Of a stretch of DNA of 64,000 nucleotides, positions 13,001-22,563 are shown piece by piece. Made by a program: the position numbers and the translations under genes. The stretch comes from Astragalus membranaceus (taxonomy: Eukaryota > Streptophyta > Magnoliopsida > Fabales > Fabaceae), in NCBI GenBank assembly GCA_039519185.1, contig CM076849.1, positions 74,767,784 through 74,831,783 on the forward strand, in the 5' to 3' direction. Numbering within the stretch: the stretch's first letter is position 1; each line of letters starts with the position of its first letter. The notes under the pieces are model-generated. The model ran no database searches and was not told the origin of the DNA. It saw nothing but the letters and a program-made list of their open reading frames with translations.

Positions 13001-16000
13001 GAATATAGGAAAACATCAACTCAACTATCCGTTCAAAAACAGAAAAGTGTAATCACCAAAAAGTTTACAGAACTGCACCGACACTGCCAGACCAGATTCA
13101 GAGTGACAGATGATAAACTATGCAAACCAACCTAGGTAGTAAATAGCGGCGCTATAGCGCGCCATAGCAGAAAAGCGGAGAGGTTTTGACCCCTGGCACT
13201 CTGCTATTGGCTGTGCGGGGCAGGTTTGGTAAAGCGGTGGAAGCGGCCGCGAGAAGCGGCGCTATAGCGGTGATTGGCGGTGAAAGTGGCTGCTTTTTCG
13301 GGGTCTGTCCGGTTCCTTCCTTTTTTTCTATTTCCTCTGACCTACCCTATATTTTCCCTGTCTTAATAATAAATACAAAATTTAGTGTAAATAATTATGA
13401 TTGAAGGTAAATAGGAACATTAACTGTCCCACTCTTCTCCTATTCCTGTGTCCCACTCTTCTCTTCTATGTGTGCACGTTCACTTTCTCTCTGACTTCTC
13501 TCTGTTTTTTTACTTCTCCTATTCTTCTGCTCTTGTTTTCTGCGAGAAGGAAGGACGAAGGAGAACACGTTTCTCCTTTGCGTGCGTCCCTGATCTTCTA
13601 CTTCTGCTTTGTTCTTCTGTCTGTGTTGTGCGTTCTCTGTTCTGCAACAGTGAACAGTGTTATTCTGCTCTGTTTTTTGCTCTGTTTTACTATCCTTTTG
13701 ATTGTTTAGTTTTTATTTTTGAGTATTTATGTATGTTGCCTGCGATTTAGTATGTATACTGCATTTTAGAGATCAAAATAGCGGCCATACGCCCATACCG
13801 CTACCCACTATACCGCTTCAGCATTTTTGGGGTCGGCCACTCTGCTTTCCGGGATTGACTACTCAGAAACCAACCAGCTTAGTAATTACACGCGTCTTTA
13901 ACATCTCTGCTCATATCTCTGGGTCTACAAAACGCCAGATTCAGTGTGATTTTCTATCCAGAAAAAACAACAAAACACTACCAAATTCACATATAGATAC
14001 TTTGCATTTGGGCTTAGGCCTATCTCAATACTAAAAGCTAGCTCAAGAGGTGAGGGTTGCCTGGGCTTTATAAGTTATAAGAACTAATTTGGTCATATCT
14101 CTAGTTTATATGGGATCTCAAGATTCTCAACACTCTTGCTCAAGACTACACATCTGAAGCATGGACAAATGTCTGCTCAGCATTGAACATCCTAAGTGTG
14201 AGCGATTGAGAGTGGCCCAATAACAAATCTAAAAAGGGTCCGATACCATATTAGAATTTGGGCTTAGACCTAACTCAACCCCAAAAACTAACCCAAAAGG
14301 TGAGGATTGTCCAAGCCTTATACAGACAAATTTGGCCTTATCTTTAGTCAATGTGGGATCTCAACACACCTAATGAAGAACAACCCTACATGAAGGCTAC
14401 AGAGCTTCAAGAGCTAGGCGCGGAAGAGCCATCGACTAGAGGGAATGCTAGGAAGCTCAAGGCACAATTGGAGCAACAAATTGTTGGCTATCTTAGTCTT
14501 AAGGCCTATGACAAGATTAGTCCACATCATATTAATCTTTTGGTCATAGAATTAGCTTAAGATATTTATTTAATTTTTAAGATGCAATACTAATAATCAT
14601 ACTTTATTTAGGATTATGTTTTAGTTTATGTTGGCACTAAAGTGTTTTTGTATGTATGCACCTGTGGCTTAGGTACCATGGTGTGTAAGCTTAGGCACAA
14701 CCATAGATATTTAAGAAACTTTATAACTTCATCTTGACAAGTGGGAAGGAAATAACATACACATTTGTGTGAAAATATGAAATGCTTCTCCATAGTACTT
14801 TTATGAAACAAATTAGAATCTTATCAAGAGTCTTTTACTCTTGTGGTAAATCATGGTGACCTTATCATCCTCTTGAATGTGGCTATTTCTTCATGTGATG
14901 TCCTTACCATAATAAGTTGTATGCTTTTTCCCCATTTCTCCTTTTAGTCATAAGTGCCATTTTGATTCAAAATACACTTGGTTAGATTTTTCATTTCACA
15001 TGGAATAAACTAGATCCATATCAACACCCCTCATACTCAAGACTAGTCATCTGAAACAAGGACAAATGTGAGTGGTCCAATAACAAAGATCTTAAGACAG
15101 GTTGCACCGCTTAACTCCACGTGAAATAGATTGAAAGAGCTCAGCAATCATTAACATTGTATGAGAAAACCACAAGGCAGCACAACTAGAAACTTGGTAA
15201 TTAATTGTGCATCTTCCAAGATTCTCCCCATACTTCAATCTCAATCTGAAATTTAATTCACCAAAGATGCAATCTGACATCTGAAAGAGCTCAGAAAGAC
15301 AAGATGGAAGAGTGTACATTGTTGGGGCCTTATGCGGCACTTTTTTTACTTTTTTACTTTTTTTTTCGAAGAATGGAAGCCCTATTTTCAAGTTAAACAG
15401 TACTTCTCTAATACAATACTGAAGTATTACAAAGATAAAACAACAGTGAGAAAGAGAAAGAGATGATATGGAAAGGTTGTAGATTGAAGCACAAAGATAA
15501 ATGGCCCTAGTCTATATCTATATTGCAATTTATATGCTAGAGGAAGGTTACAAGCATAGCTCGTCAATCGACCAACCCTCAATCTAGCTCCAATCAACCA
15601 CAAAGAATCGATCTCTAATTAATCACCCCACATTTTAGGGTCAACACTTCTATACTTAATTCAATAAAGTTTATAGTTTTTTTTCACTCATAACATATGC
15701 AATTGTATTCATATGAATAGTCCTCCCAACAGTAACTCAGCTTCTATCTTCGGAGCCAATCAACTTTGAAAAAGAAAGTAATCTAAAAAGATTATGTTGA
15801 CATAAATAAAGCATAAGAAAAGCATAAAACTGTAAAGTTAGAAGGTTAGCAGAAAAATATACGACGTTATAACCTGCGGAGAGGATACAATGGTCAGCAA
15901 ATTTGGGAACAAAGCAGGTATTAATGTCGGAACCGTTTGATCATCCAAATCCACACAGAGAAGAGCCAAGCACTTCATAGCTCCATGCACTAGAATAAAA

Positions 16001-19000
16001 TTAGTAAAAAATAAAAAGTGGATTAGTATACAAAAACTCCACCAGACAGGGTAACACTAAACAGCACAATTATTGATCATAAAAACATTTCCAATAGAAT
16101 TTATAAAGAAAGTGAACAAGTCAACTAGTTACAAGCATCAAAGCCTAATTTAATTAATTCATTGGTTTATCATCAGGAATCCAAAACATGTGGCCAACAA
16201 TCCACGTGTTACATAAGTATGCTAAGAAAAAGTAATAGGCTCATAAAACATGGATATAAGAGAAGGGATAAAATAGGAAAGAAGGAAGGAGGCGAAGGAG
16301 GTAGGATAAGGAGTGCTGAAGGGAAACATAACTAACAGGACAGGTGCCACCTTAGGAGTGAGGGAGGGAAGTGGAGAATCAGGTGAGAATATGCAGAAAG
16401 GGGAGGTGCAACAGAATGGGGAGGGCACGTGATATCTGAAGTAAGAGAGAGATGGACTGAAGAGTGAGATTGTTCTCACATCAGTAACAGGCGCAATCCT
16501 ACTCTGGGAGTGCCTTGTTATTCTCTGTTGTTTTCCTTTTCCTCTAGAGAGATTTCTCTTTATCCATAGCTATAAACTGTTCCATTGCTTGTATTGAGGA
16601 ATTCAGATAGAAAAAGAGAAAATTTAGTGAGGCGGTGGGGGGATAAGCTTCATCGTCTAAAGGGAAACTGATAAACTCCTAGCCTATCCGCAATGGCCAA
16701 AAGAATAAAGAATAGAAATGGAAGAGAGTTTTATTGAATATGTAAAAGTGTTGGAGAGAAAAGGCTCTCCGCCCCCGGCATAACCCGGCTAGAATTTCCT
16801 GCCTAACCCAGAGAATCCTTACAATTTCTCAATATGTCAAAAGATATCATCCCCACATTCCCTACACTTTTATTTATAAGCATATAGAAGGATAGGGTGA
16901 TGGTTACAAGGTCTAACTAACCGTAACCAATTTATTAACAAACAACTACCCACCAACTAACTAACTAATTAATAGGAGTCAAATGCAACAAACTATCTAA
17001 CTAACTAACATTACAAAAAAAACCTTCAAACTAACTAACTAACTAAGTCCCTTACCAAATATCCCCTTTTCCTTATAGGATTAAAATCTGAAATTGCCCT
17101 TACATGGGGATCCATCAGAAACAGACTAGATCACCAGCTAAGGCCCCTAAATGATCGCTCAGTGATAAAGGAGGTGGGATTGCAGAAAGATAAACTTATG
17201 TGTATTATTAATTGAGCAGAAAAGCTCGTATTACAGCTATGGGAACAATTCCGAAGCAGTGGCTCATCCAAAGAGATGAACTCTCCTAACAAACTCTCCA
17301 ATTACACAAACGTGGTCCATTTTCTCTCACCTACCTTACCCATATACTCCCAAACAGAATTACTCAGAGCCTAGTGCTACGTCCCTAACTAATCCCACTA
17401 TTCTCATCCTTCCCTTTTTTCTGCCCACATGAGTACACCTTCCAAATTGTAGGCCTTTTTGGTCCCTGTCCCGTGCCCACATCAGTGACAGCATCAGAAT
17501 CCCCAAGTGCAGGAGCAGGTGTCCTATCAAATTCTTCCTGTTTCCAGAATTAATACAAGCATTATTCAGTTTAATTCCCATATTTCTGCTGTGTTTCTAT
17601 TAAAAAGCATAAAGCAAACAATTTGCAAATTCAGGGGGAAAACGTTTCACTATGTTGGGAAAAACATTTCATATTTTTCTTTTTTTCCTTCTATACTAAT
17701 AGAGATAGTGTTAGTCCGGTTAGATAGTCTTAGTGATCTGCACTCTATGCCACATCAGCAGTTAGTATGTAAATCAATAATATTCTGTTTTCTCTAATCT
17801 CATTCAAGTCAAAGTGTTCCCATCAAATGATGTTTAGTATTTACACTCCACAAGCAAATGGAGCCCACTATGCACTGAAGGCTTTTCCACAATCATCCAT
17901 AGTTTCATGCGTATAAAATCCCAAAAATCGCAAACTCAAACAGAATTGCTTACCTCCATTCAAGTTGGTTTGATTGTTAACCAAATTCAGGAGAAATGGC
18001 ATTAAATCTGGCCATAACTCTGGCCAGTCATACACTGCAATGGATGCCACAGCCATACCAATAGCTGTGCAAATTTTCCTATGAGGGTCATCCAATGTCA
18101 ATAAAAGCATTTTGCGGATGATTTCCTGATGATGGAATATAAAGTAGTTAGCAGAAGAAATGTGCTTTTGTAGACGGTTTTATTAAATGGTCATTTGCAT
18201 ATAGTAGAAGCACTAAATTTACATGGAAGATTAATCTCAAAAAAAAAAAATTTACATGGAAGATATAGTTTCCTCAGTAATGTGACTATGATTTCATAGG
18301 CAAGTCAAAGAGTCCAAAAGTATGCACTACGTATTCATCATTAAGTGTTACAGAAATTCATCAGAAAAAATGTTATCTGTAGTGACATAATTGAGATCTG
18401 TGAGGGCCACATTGAACTGTTGAAATTAAGTCGAGACCCATTTAGGGGCTGTGAAACTTGGCTATTACCCTCCATGCTTGTCTAGAGGAAAGAGAAGTCA
18501 ATCAGACAAAGCTCAATGGCAGACAACAGAGGTTCACGAGAAAAATCTTTGAAAAATGATAGTGCTTTTGAGATATGGGGTTTTTTCAGGGATTTCTTTA
18601 GTTAACTACTTTTTCTAACTTATGAGTACAAAATTTACTTTTTAATATTTTGAAAAATCAATTATCTTAAATTTTTTGGCATATTTTTATTATAAAGCTC
18701 ACTTCTATATACGAACAAAAAACACAAACAGGCCCATATTCATCCAGAAGAAAGCTATTGCAGAATCAGTCTAGTTCCCAGAAAATTATTTCTCCAACTT
18801 CTGAGCAGGAGGTAAATGCTACATTGATAGACATTGTCATAGGCAAGAAACATTCTTCTGCAAATTATCAAATTATCAAATACAAGGAAATATATGACAT
18901 TGATGACAGGCTGACAGAAACTGAAGGAAAAGTCCACTTAGTCCAAATTTGGCGCCATATTTATACAATGTCATTTCAAAAGGTATATCCAAAGGAGTAT

Positions 19001-20801
19001 TTATAATCCCAGGGTAAGGTATCCAAAACCAAATCAGATCCCAATCAGATACAAGTTTCCCTACAGTTAAATCTTAATCAAATCTATTTGGGTAATAATA
19101 GTTTCCATTAATGCCATTGCCTCCTAGATTTCCACAAACTTTTCAATAATATTCATTATAGAAATGACAGCATATATACCTTTTCGTCACTAGAAACCAC
19201 AGGAGGTTCAAATGAGTCTTCACCCTCCTGCCAATGCTTTTTAACTAACTGTTTAAGAAGGACTGCAGCTAGGTAGAGGAAAGTTAAATCATCCAAGTAA
19301 ATAAGTTCGTGGAAGGAGGAAAATGAATAATCCTCTAGCACAAACATTTAAGTTGTAACTTGTAACTGTAGGAAAGTTTTTCATATGTGGAAGGGAAAAG
19401 AAGAACAAGCAAGCAAGCATGAAACTTGTTATCTTAAGAAATTAAAGACCTACTTGGTTTCAGACAATGTTTTCTGTTTTCATTTCTTTTGTTCATTAAT
19501 GCCTGTTTTCTTATATTTATAAAGAAAACAGTGAAATCAGAGGATCGAAAAAAAGAGACATAGAGACATCAGTTGTTTTTCTTCTACTTATTCTTCTACA
19601 GCAAGTTTTATTTTGGTAATCCATTCCACCAATGATGAAAACAAGCATAATGATTGTTACAATCAACATCCATCGTAAGAATGAGTCACAAAAGTAAATA
19701 TTATGGCTCTGAATCATATGTATGTGATCTTGATGAAAAAGGATATCTGGCGCAATCCTATCGCAAGCTCCTTGTTTGCAGCAACTTTTGCCAATGCACT
19801 ACCAAAACCTTCAGAACAATTTAACATTAAAAATTAACATTGTTCTAGCAAACTGGAAGTTTTTGCTAAATAAAAATAGTATCACATGAGTATTACTGAT
19901 TGTTCTCCTTCATCTCCAAAGGTCGAGTTTTGAAGATTAAAAAATATATATAAAGCACCAACTAATGCTTTATTATAGAAAATCAAACATATATTGCCTA
20001 ATCAAGTATGATTTTTTCAAGCCAACACAAGAAACAGCTCAACATAAACAGAAATAAGCAGCAATTCACATTGCCTCAAAAATAAAAAGTAAAATCATGT
20101 AGACTTCCCAGGGACTCCTGTGAAGCTTGGGGGAATAACATTATAAATTGACGAACATCCTTGGTTGTGCCATACTCATGTTAAAAAAATTGTGTTATTT
20201 GAACGCAAAAATTGACGACAAAATAGTAACAAAATAATTGATTAACACAGTTCAAATACGTGTTTGATTACGTTCAGTAGTCAGTACATTAACCAACTAT
20301 TTTGTTGTTGGTTTTTCATCTCAACTTTTAGAGTCAAAATATCATTTCTCTATTCGAAACCTTGTTATATGACTGTGACATCCTTGTATTAATGCTCATA
20401 CCATTGTTACATGCTTATCCGTATTCCTGCATATCCTAAAAACCAAATACCAACCCTCCTCCTCCCTTTAAGTAATTACCTCACACAACAGAAAAACAAC
20501 AAGAATAACACACAGATGCATTGTTGAACTAATTCAATTTCCAAATTCATCACCATTCCAATCAATCAACTACAATACATTCCCATGCCAAAGCACAGAC
20601 AATAAACCAGGGTTTCACGGAGCGAAATTTCAATCTTTTTAATTCTAGGTAAGAATAATTCAGGTGGCAAAGGAAACCTGGTTGGCGAGCGGCTTGATCG
20701 AGGGAAGCTTCAGCAAAACCTCGAACTTCCTGGTTAGGATCGAGTGTGGCAGACAAGCAACCGAGCAGCCATTGCTGATCTTGATCGACAACGTTGGCCA
20801 T
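321..20801 (-). CDS. IPO9: Importin-9-like nuclear transport receptor, 26 exons, 3' end beyond the left edge
   Basis: Importin-beta superfamily (ARM/HEAT-repeat) receptor that carries cargo through nuclear pores with Ran-GTP. Complement exons: 20678-20801, 19747-19808, 19180-19272, 17954-18125, 15874-15989, 12111-12197, 11896-12012, 11746-11809, 11519-11661, 10857-10904, 10693-10761, 9003-9078, 6681-6811, 6362-6421, 6120-6189, 5940-6004, 5789-5850, 5598-5721, 5455-5512, 5206-5318, 3834-3911, 3685-3747, 3476-3571, 3255-3364, 866-1055, 321-435. They join in one phase for 835 codons, against about 1030 for the family, so roughly 200 C-terminal residues are missing off the edge. The ATG gives MANVVDQDQQWLLGCLSATL, the family's usual N-terminus; the importin N-terminal domain covers about residues 22-100. 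Landmarks are YDWPELWPDLMPFLL (exon 4) and an acidic loop, EGTEDSYEGRYDSDGSEK, near residue 300. No stop or frameshift is seen. Exons were assigned by eye from splice consensus and remembered homologues, so a few boundaries could move by some bases. Confidence 0.93.
1711..3190 (+). pseudogene. Ty1/copia retrotransposon remnant (RT, RNase H and probable 3' LTR) in importin intron 24
   Basis: Antisense to the host gene. From 1756 the text reads as copia reverse transcriptase (LKKPLYS, then YINDIF where the family has YVDD), shifts frame near 1970 (LKYFLGIEGARSKKG), and continues to RYQGLVGKLIHLAHSNPDIA and a decayed RNase H (TDSDWA) up to a stop at 2525. Further pol pieces follow (HIEIDQHFVKEK at about 2676-2711; LISKLDMIDIYAPT ending near 2959), interrupted by a 150-bp dispersed repeat. 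A purine tract (GAGAAGGGTG) and a TGTC start near 2966 suggest a 3' LTR running to about 3190. Frameshifts, stops and a missing 5' half make it dead. Confidence 0.85.
2735..2880 (+). repeat. Dispersed repeat copy 1 (GATGTGGGACTC motif)
   Basis: Contains GTGAGGGATGCCTCCC, CACTTATAAAC and CATCCGATGTGGGACTCTTA. It is inserted inside the copia remnant, between HFVKEK and the pol C-terminus. Related stretches occur at about 4640-4765, 14008-14135 and 14260-14360. The family is not identified; the text resembles a non-autonomous repeat common in legumes. Confidence 0.6.
3572..3684 (-). other. GC-AG intron 22 of the importin-9-like gene
   Basis: On the minus strand exon 22 ends CTGAAG and is followed by GCAAGTGTATTTG; the acceptor is TTTTGTACAG before AATTCCCCTGG. 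The conserved reading (LLK then NSPGDVIKAIYD) needs the junction exactly at GC. The nearby GT would shift the frame. GCAAGT is the usual donor of the minor GC-AG class of U2 introns. Confidence 0.85.
4640..4765 (+). repeat. Dispersed repeat copy 2, in importin intron 20
   Basis: Shares GAGTTGGGGCCTAACTCAGC, ACTTTATAAAC and CATATCACATTTGATGTGGG with copy 1. It lies in the 1.3-kb intron 3912-5205, which otherwise shows only AT-rich sequence. Confidence 0.55.
6207..6252. repeat. (AT)n microsatellite in importin intron 14
   Basis: An uninterrupted AT dinucleotide run of about 46 bp between exons 14 and 15; likely length-polymorphic. Confidence 0.95.
6991..7046. repeat. (TAA)n microsatellite in importin intron 12
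   Basis: About 18 uninterrupted AAT/TAA units near one side of the 2.2-kb intron 12. Confidence 0.95.
7345..7785. repeat. GGGTTGGGT-rich degenerate repeat
   Basis: Repeated GGGTTGGGT / ACCCAACCC words on both sides of an AT-rich core (about 7500-7640), which gives an overall inverted-repeat character. It lies directly beside the hAT-like element. No ends or target duplication could be fixed, so the class is unknown. Confidence 0.5.
7796..8939. mobile_element. Non-autonomous hAT-like element A, 1144 bp, in importin intron 12
   Basis: The ends are CAAGGTAGTCAGAATC and the inverse of CAAGGTAGTCATAATC. A perfect 8-bp direct repeat, CTCATGCC, flanks it (7788-7795 and 8940-8947). The 8-bp duplication and a YARNG-type start (CAAGG) fit the hAT superfamily. 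Subterminal DNA is packed with ATCGTA/CGATTA words. The interior has no transposase; it holds a pyrimidine-rich stretch with imperfect tandem copies of TCTCACTCCCAAATCAAATC (8290-8430), like a captured 5' leader. Confidence 0.85.
9135..9690 (+). repeat. Probable LTR-like remnant in importin intron 11
   Basis: Holds a TATATAAGC-like box (9303), a leader-like stretch with TTGATTGAATAATACATTG, and a GGTACCATGTTGAGAA phrase near 9660 of the kind found downstream of plant LTRs. No paired LTR or coding sequence was found. A repeat is likely, but the class is a guess. Confidence 0.35.
10139..10358. mobile_element. 220-bp element with 26-bp perfect terminal inverted repeats
   Basis: Both ends read TGATAGGACACTAGAATTGG... 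inward for 26 bp with no mismatch. Flanks are GCATA (left) and GCATC (right), a possible 5-bp duplication with one change. The interior is AT-rich with no ORF of its own. It could be a MITE, or a very short solo LTR, since it begins TG and ends CA. Confidence 0.75.
13132..13866. mobile_element. Non-autonomous hAT-like element B, 735 bp, in importin intron 5
   Basis: Flanked by a perfect 8-bp direct repeat, AAACCAAC (13124-13131 and 13867-13874). The ends are CTAGGTAGTAAAT and the inverse of CTGAGTAGTCAAT. GC-rich subterminal repeats (AGCGGCGCTATAGCG, TATACCGCT) contrast with the AT-rich intron. Small ORFs inside (13401-13750) are low-complexity and not convincing genes. The GGTAGT core of the end is shared with element A. 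Confidence 0.8.
14008..14360 (+). repeat. Two head-to-tail copies of the dispersed repeat (copies 3 and 4)
   Basis: Each copy holds GGGCTTAG(G/A)CCTA, CTCAA...AACT, GGTGAGG(G/A)TTG and a T(A/G)TGGGATCTCAA end (14008-14135 and 14260-14360). Text following the first copy (AAGACTACACATCTGAA... GACAAATGT) is echoed at 15040-15090. So the second copy may have been split by the roughly 650-bp stretch 14361-15015. Confidence 0.55.
14351..14560 (+). pseudogene. Short retroelement-like ORF remnant
   Basis: A 69-codon open frame with the phrase EEPSTRGNARKLKAQLEQQI. It resembles the TRSRAKKLQ-type segment seen in legume gypsy polyproteins. It lies inside importin intron 5 with no other pol domain nearby. 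The match is weak and could be chance. Confidence 0.3.
15990..17953. other. Importin intron 4: repeat-rich, no gene recognised
   Basis: A 1964-bp intron. 16730-17110 (CTAACTAA tandem words, AATTTATTAACAAACAAC) and 17160-17440 look like decayed antisense LTR or leader sequence, but no ends, primer site or coding domain can be assigned. Confidence 0.4.
19273..19746 (-). other. AT-AC (U12-type) intron 2 of the importin-9-like gene
   Basis: On the minus strand exon 2 ends ...GGATTGCGCCAG and the intron starts ATATCCTTTTTC, the classic U12 donor. It ends TTTAACTTTCCTCTAC just before exon 3 (CTAGCTGCAGTC). The TTTAAC branch-like motif (about 19283-19289) lies some 10 nt from the AC acceptor, the short distance typical of U12 introns. 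No GT-AG alternative keeps the conserved GLRQ/LAAVLLKQ junction in frame. This intron needs the minor spliceosome. Confidence 0.9.
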
Positions 20802-21069
20802 GTTTCACCAAAAGGAACCGAACGAGAAACCCTAGAGCTCAATTGAACGGCGACGTTTTGCAATTCGGCTGCTTCACTGCGCTGCGGCTTTTTCCCGCTC
20901 AATGGAAGGAATGTGGAGCACGACAAGGAAAATGAGTCAGCGGAAGGATTATTATAGCGTCTTAAGACAGTGGCAGAAATGAAATTTTACGAACAGAAAC
21001 TTTCCTTTCCTGCTACTCTATCAAAATAAATAAATAAATAAAGATACTCCCGTACCCATTGAGTTTTGA
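20802..21069 (-). promoter_or_regulatory. Upstream region of the importin-9-like gene
   Basis: Sequence directly 5' of the importin ATG. It must hold the 5' UTR and core promoter unless a leader intron exists. I see no clear TATA box. The first 150 bp are relatively GC-rich and then give way to AT-rich DNA. Placement is inferred only from the start codon. Confidence 0.4.
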
Positions 21070-21171
21070 TAGGTATGATAATATTCAATCGTTTAGTGAA
21101 ACCTAATTTTTTTATGGGTATAGGTATGATAATATTCAATCGTTTAGTGAAACCTAATTTTTTTATGGGTT
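21070..21171. repeat. 51-bp tandem duplication
   Basis: TAGGTATGATAATATTCAAT... is repeated head to tail with a 51-bp period (21070-21120 and 21121-21171) and almost no divergence, so the duplication is recent. Confidence 0.92.
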
Positions 21172-21360
21172 AAATATGTTTTTGGTCCTTACAAAATTGG
21201 GTCTTTCTAAGTTTAGTATCTACATTATGGAAATAGCGTTTTGGTCCCTAACTTATTTTTCCGTTTTCATTTTTAGTCTCTAGCGTTAAATGGACTAACA
21301 GAAGTTACGGTCAGCACTGCCACATAAGCACTTTAGCTGACATGGCATCCACATGTTATG
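21172..21360. repeat. Legume-type dispersed repeat end
   Basis: Begins TTAAATATGTTTTTGGTCC, with further TTTTGGTCCC and TTTAGTCTCTAGCG lines. This is a terminal motif seen at many legume loci. The other end was not located. Confidence 0.5.
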
Positions 21361-22130
21361 GAGGTACTGTTCATCATCTTCCTTACCCAGTTTTTTGAAA
21401 AAACGGGTTGTTTTGACCCGCGAGTTAACCCGATTCGTTCTAGTGATTTAGACCCCCATTTTCTTCGATTTTGTATCCGTTTTAATCGTTATTCAAATAC
21501 AAGAGGAAGCCTTGTATTAATTTCGAGAATGGTTCCACTATTTGTGATAAGTTTCAGATCTAAGAAAATCGGGCAATTTCAACCCGTGAGGAGAAAGGGG
21601 AGATTAGTTACTGACCTACTGCAACTAAGGAGACCCCTGAAACTAAGATGCAACTAGTGACTTATTCTTTTGAGGAGACCCCGTCAACTAACAGGTCGCC
21701 ACGGCACAACATCATCCTGGTTGCACAACACTTGGGAAGGAACAAAGAGATTTCAGACATTGGGCCAATTCGCTCTGCTAATTAGCAAGGCCCATGGTAA
21801 TGTTAAGTGGCTAACACTTTTCCCACACCCCTCCCTACTCAACCCACACCCCCAAACCCCCTAAATCCCCAAAATACCCTTAAATCAAAACACCCTTTCT
21901 CCCTCCCTAAACCCTCACACCCCCCTCTCACACTCACACAAACACCCACAACCGAACCCTAACCCTCTCTACTCACCCTCTTCGAATCTCCCTCTCCCAA
22001 ACTCACTCAATCTTCGATTTCAACCTCAAATCTCGTATTCCATACATAAGGTACACGATTCCTAACACTCTTCTACTTGCATTTTGAGTTTTTTGCTGTT
22101 TTTACGCATTTTTCCATATTTGTAAATCGC
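21361..22130. other. No recognised gene; C-rich leader-like sequence
   Basis: Open frames at 21358-21657 and 21670-21864 show no known domain. 21830-22010 is strongly C- and A-rich (CCCTAAACCCTCACACCCCC), like the 5' leader of the mobile-domain gene that follows. Confidence 0.35.
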
Positions 22131-22139
22131 GAAGCATTC

Positions 22140-22330
22140 GGTTGGGGTCAGCCGAATGGCCCCTAGGGACGAAGGCAACACGAAGCCATTCGGTTGAGCC
22201 TTCCCGAATCCATTCAGTTGAGCCCTCCCGAATCCATTCGGTTGAGGTCAACCGAACGGTTTAAATGTGAAATGAAATTTAGGCATTCGGTTGGGGTCAA
22301 CCGAATGTGTATTCGGGTACCCCCAACCGA
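22140..22330. repeat. CCGAAT / ATTCGG inverted minisatellite
   Basis: Repeated CATTCGGTTG(G/A)GGTCA and its inverse TGACCCCAACCGAATG, about six copies in both orientations, able to form hairpins. It sits in the presumed leader intron upstream of the MVRTRG exon. Confidence 0.85.
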
Positions 22331-22408
22331 ATGTAGCTGTTATTTTTTTTATAAGGTTGTATTTTAAATTTTAAAATTGTTTATAACGTGTTCCTTTGTG
22401 TTTTTCAG

Positions 22409-22563
22409 TTATGGTGAGGACTCGGGGTGCTCATTCTCAGTCACAGCCTGAGGGTCGGGCAAATAGACCACCTATGACGGTTTCAAACCGTAAACGGAAG
22501 GAGGACGCTCGTGCTGCTGCTGGGCCTAGTAGAGCTAGGGGTAGGGGTCGGCGTGCTGAGCAG
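22409..22563 (+). pseudogene. First coding exon of a plant-mobile-domain (MAIN-like) gene, cut off by a retrotransposon
   Basis: An acceptor-like TTTGTGTTTTTCAG precedes ATG at 22411. The peptide starts MVRTRGAHSQSQPEGR and is Arg/Ser/Ala-rich, as is common at the N-terminus of TE-derived plant-mobile-domain proteins in legumes. After GRRAEQ the large LTR element begins (TGTGACACC at 22564), so the mobile domain itself is absent here. Identification rests on the N-terminal phrase only. Confidence 0.5.

Noticed and set aside
13401..13750. Overlapping Leu/Phe/Cys-rich frames in hAT-like element B
   Set aside because: Low-complexity pyrimidine-rich DNA; membrane-like appearance comes from TTC/CTT codons.
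16222..16479. Ser/Pro-rich minus-strand ORF in importin intron 4
   Set aside because: No domain, lies within an intron, composition explained by a G-rich plus strand.
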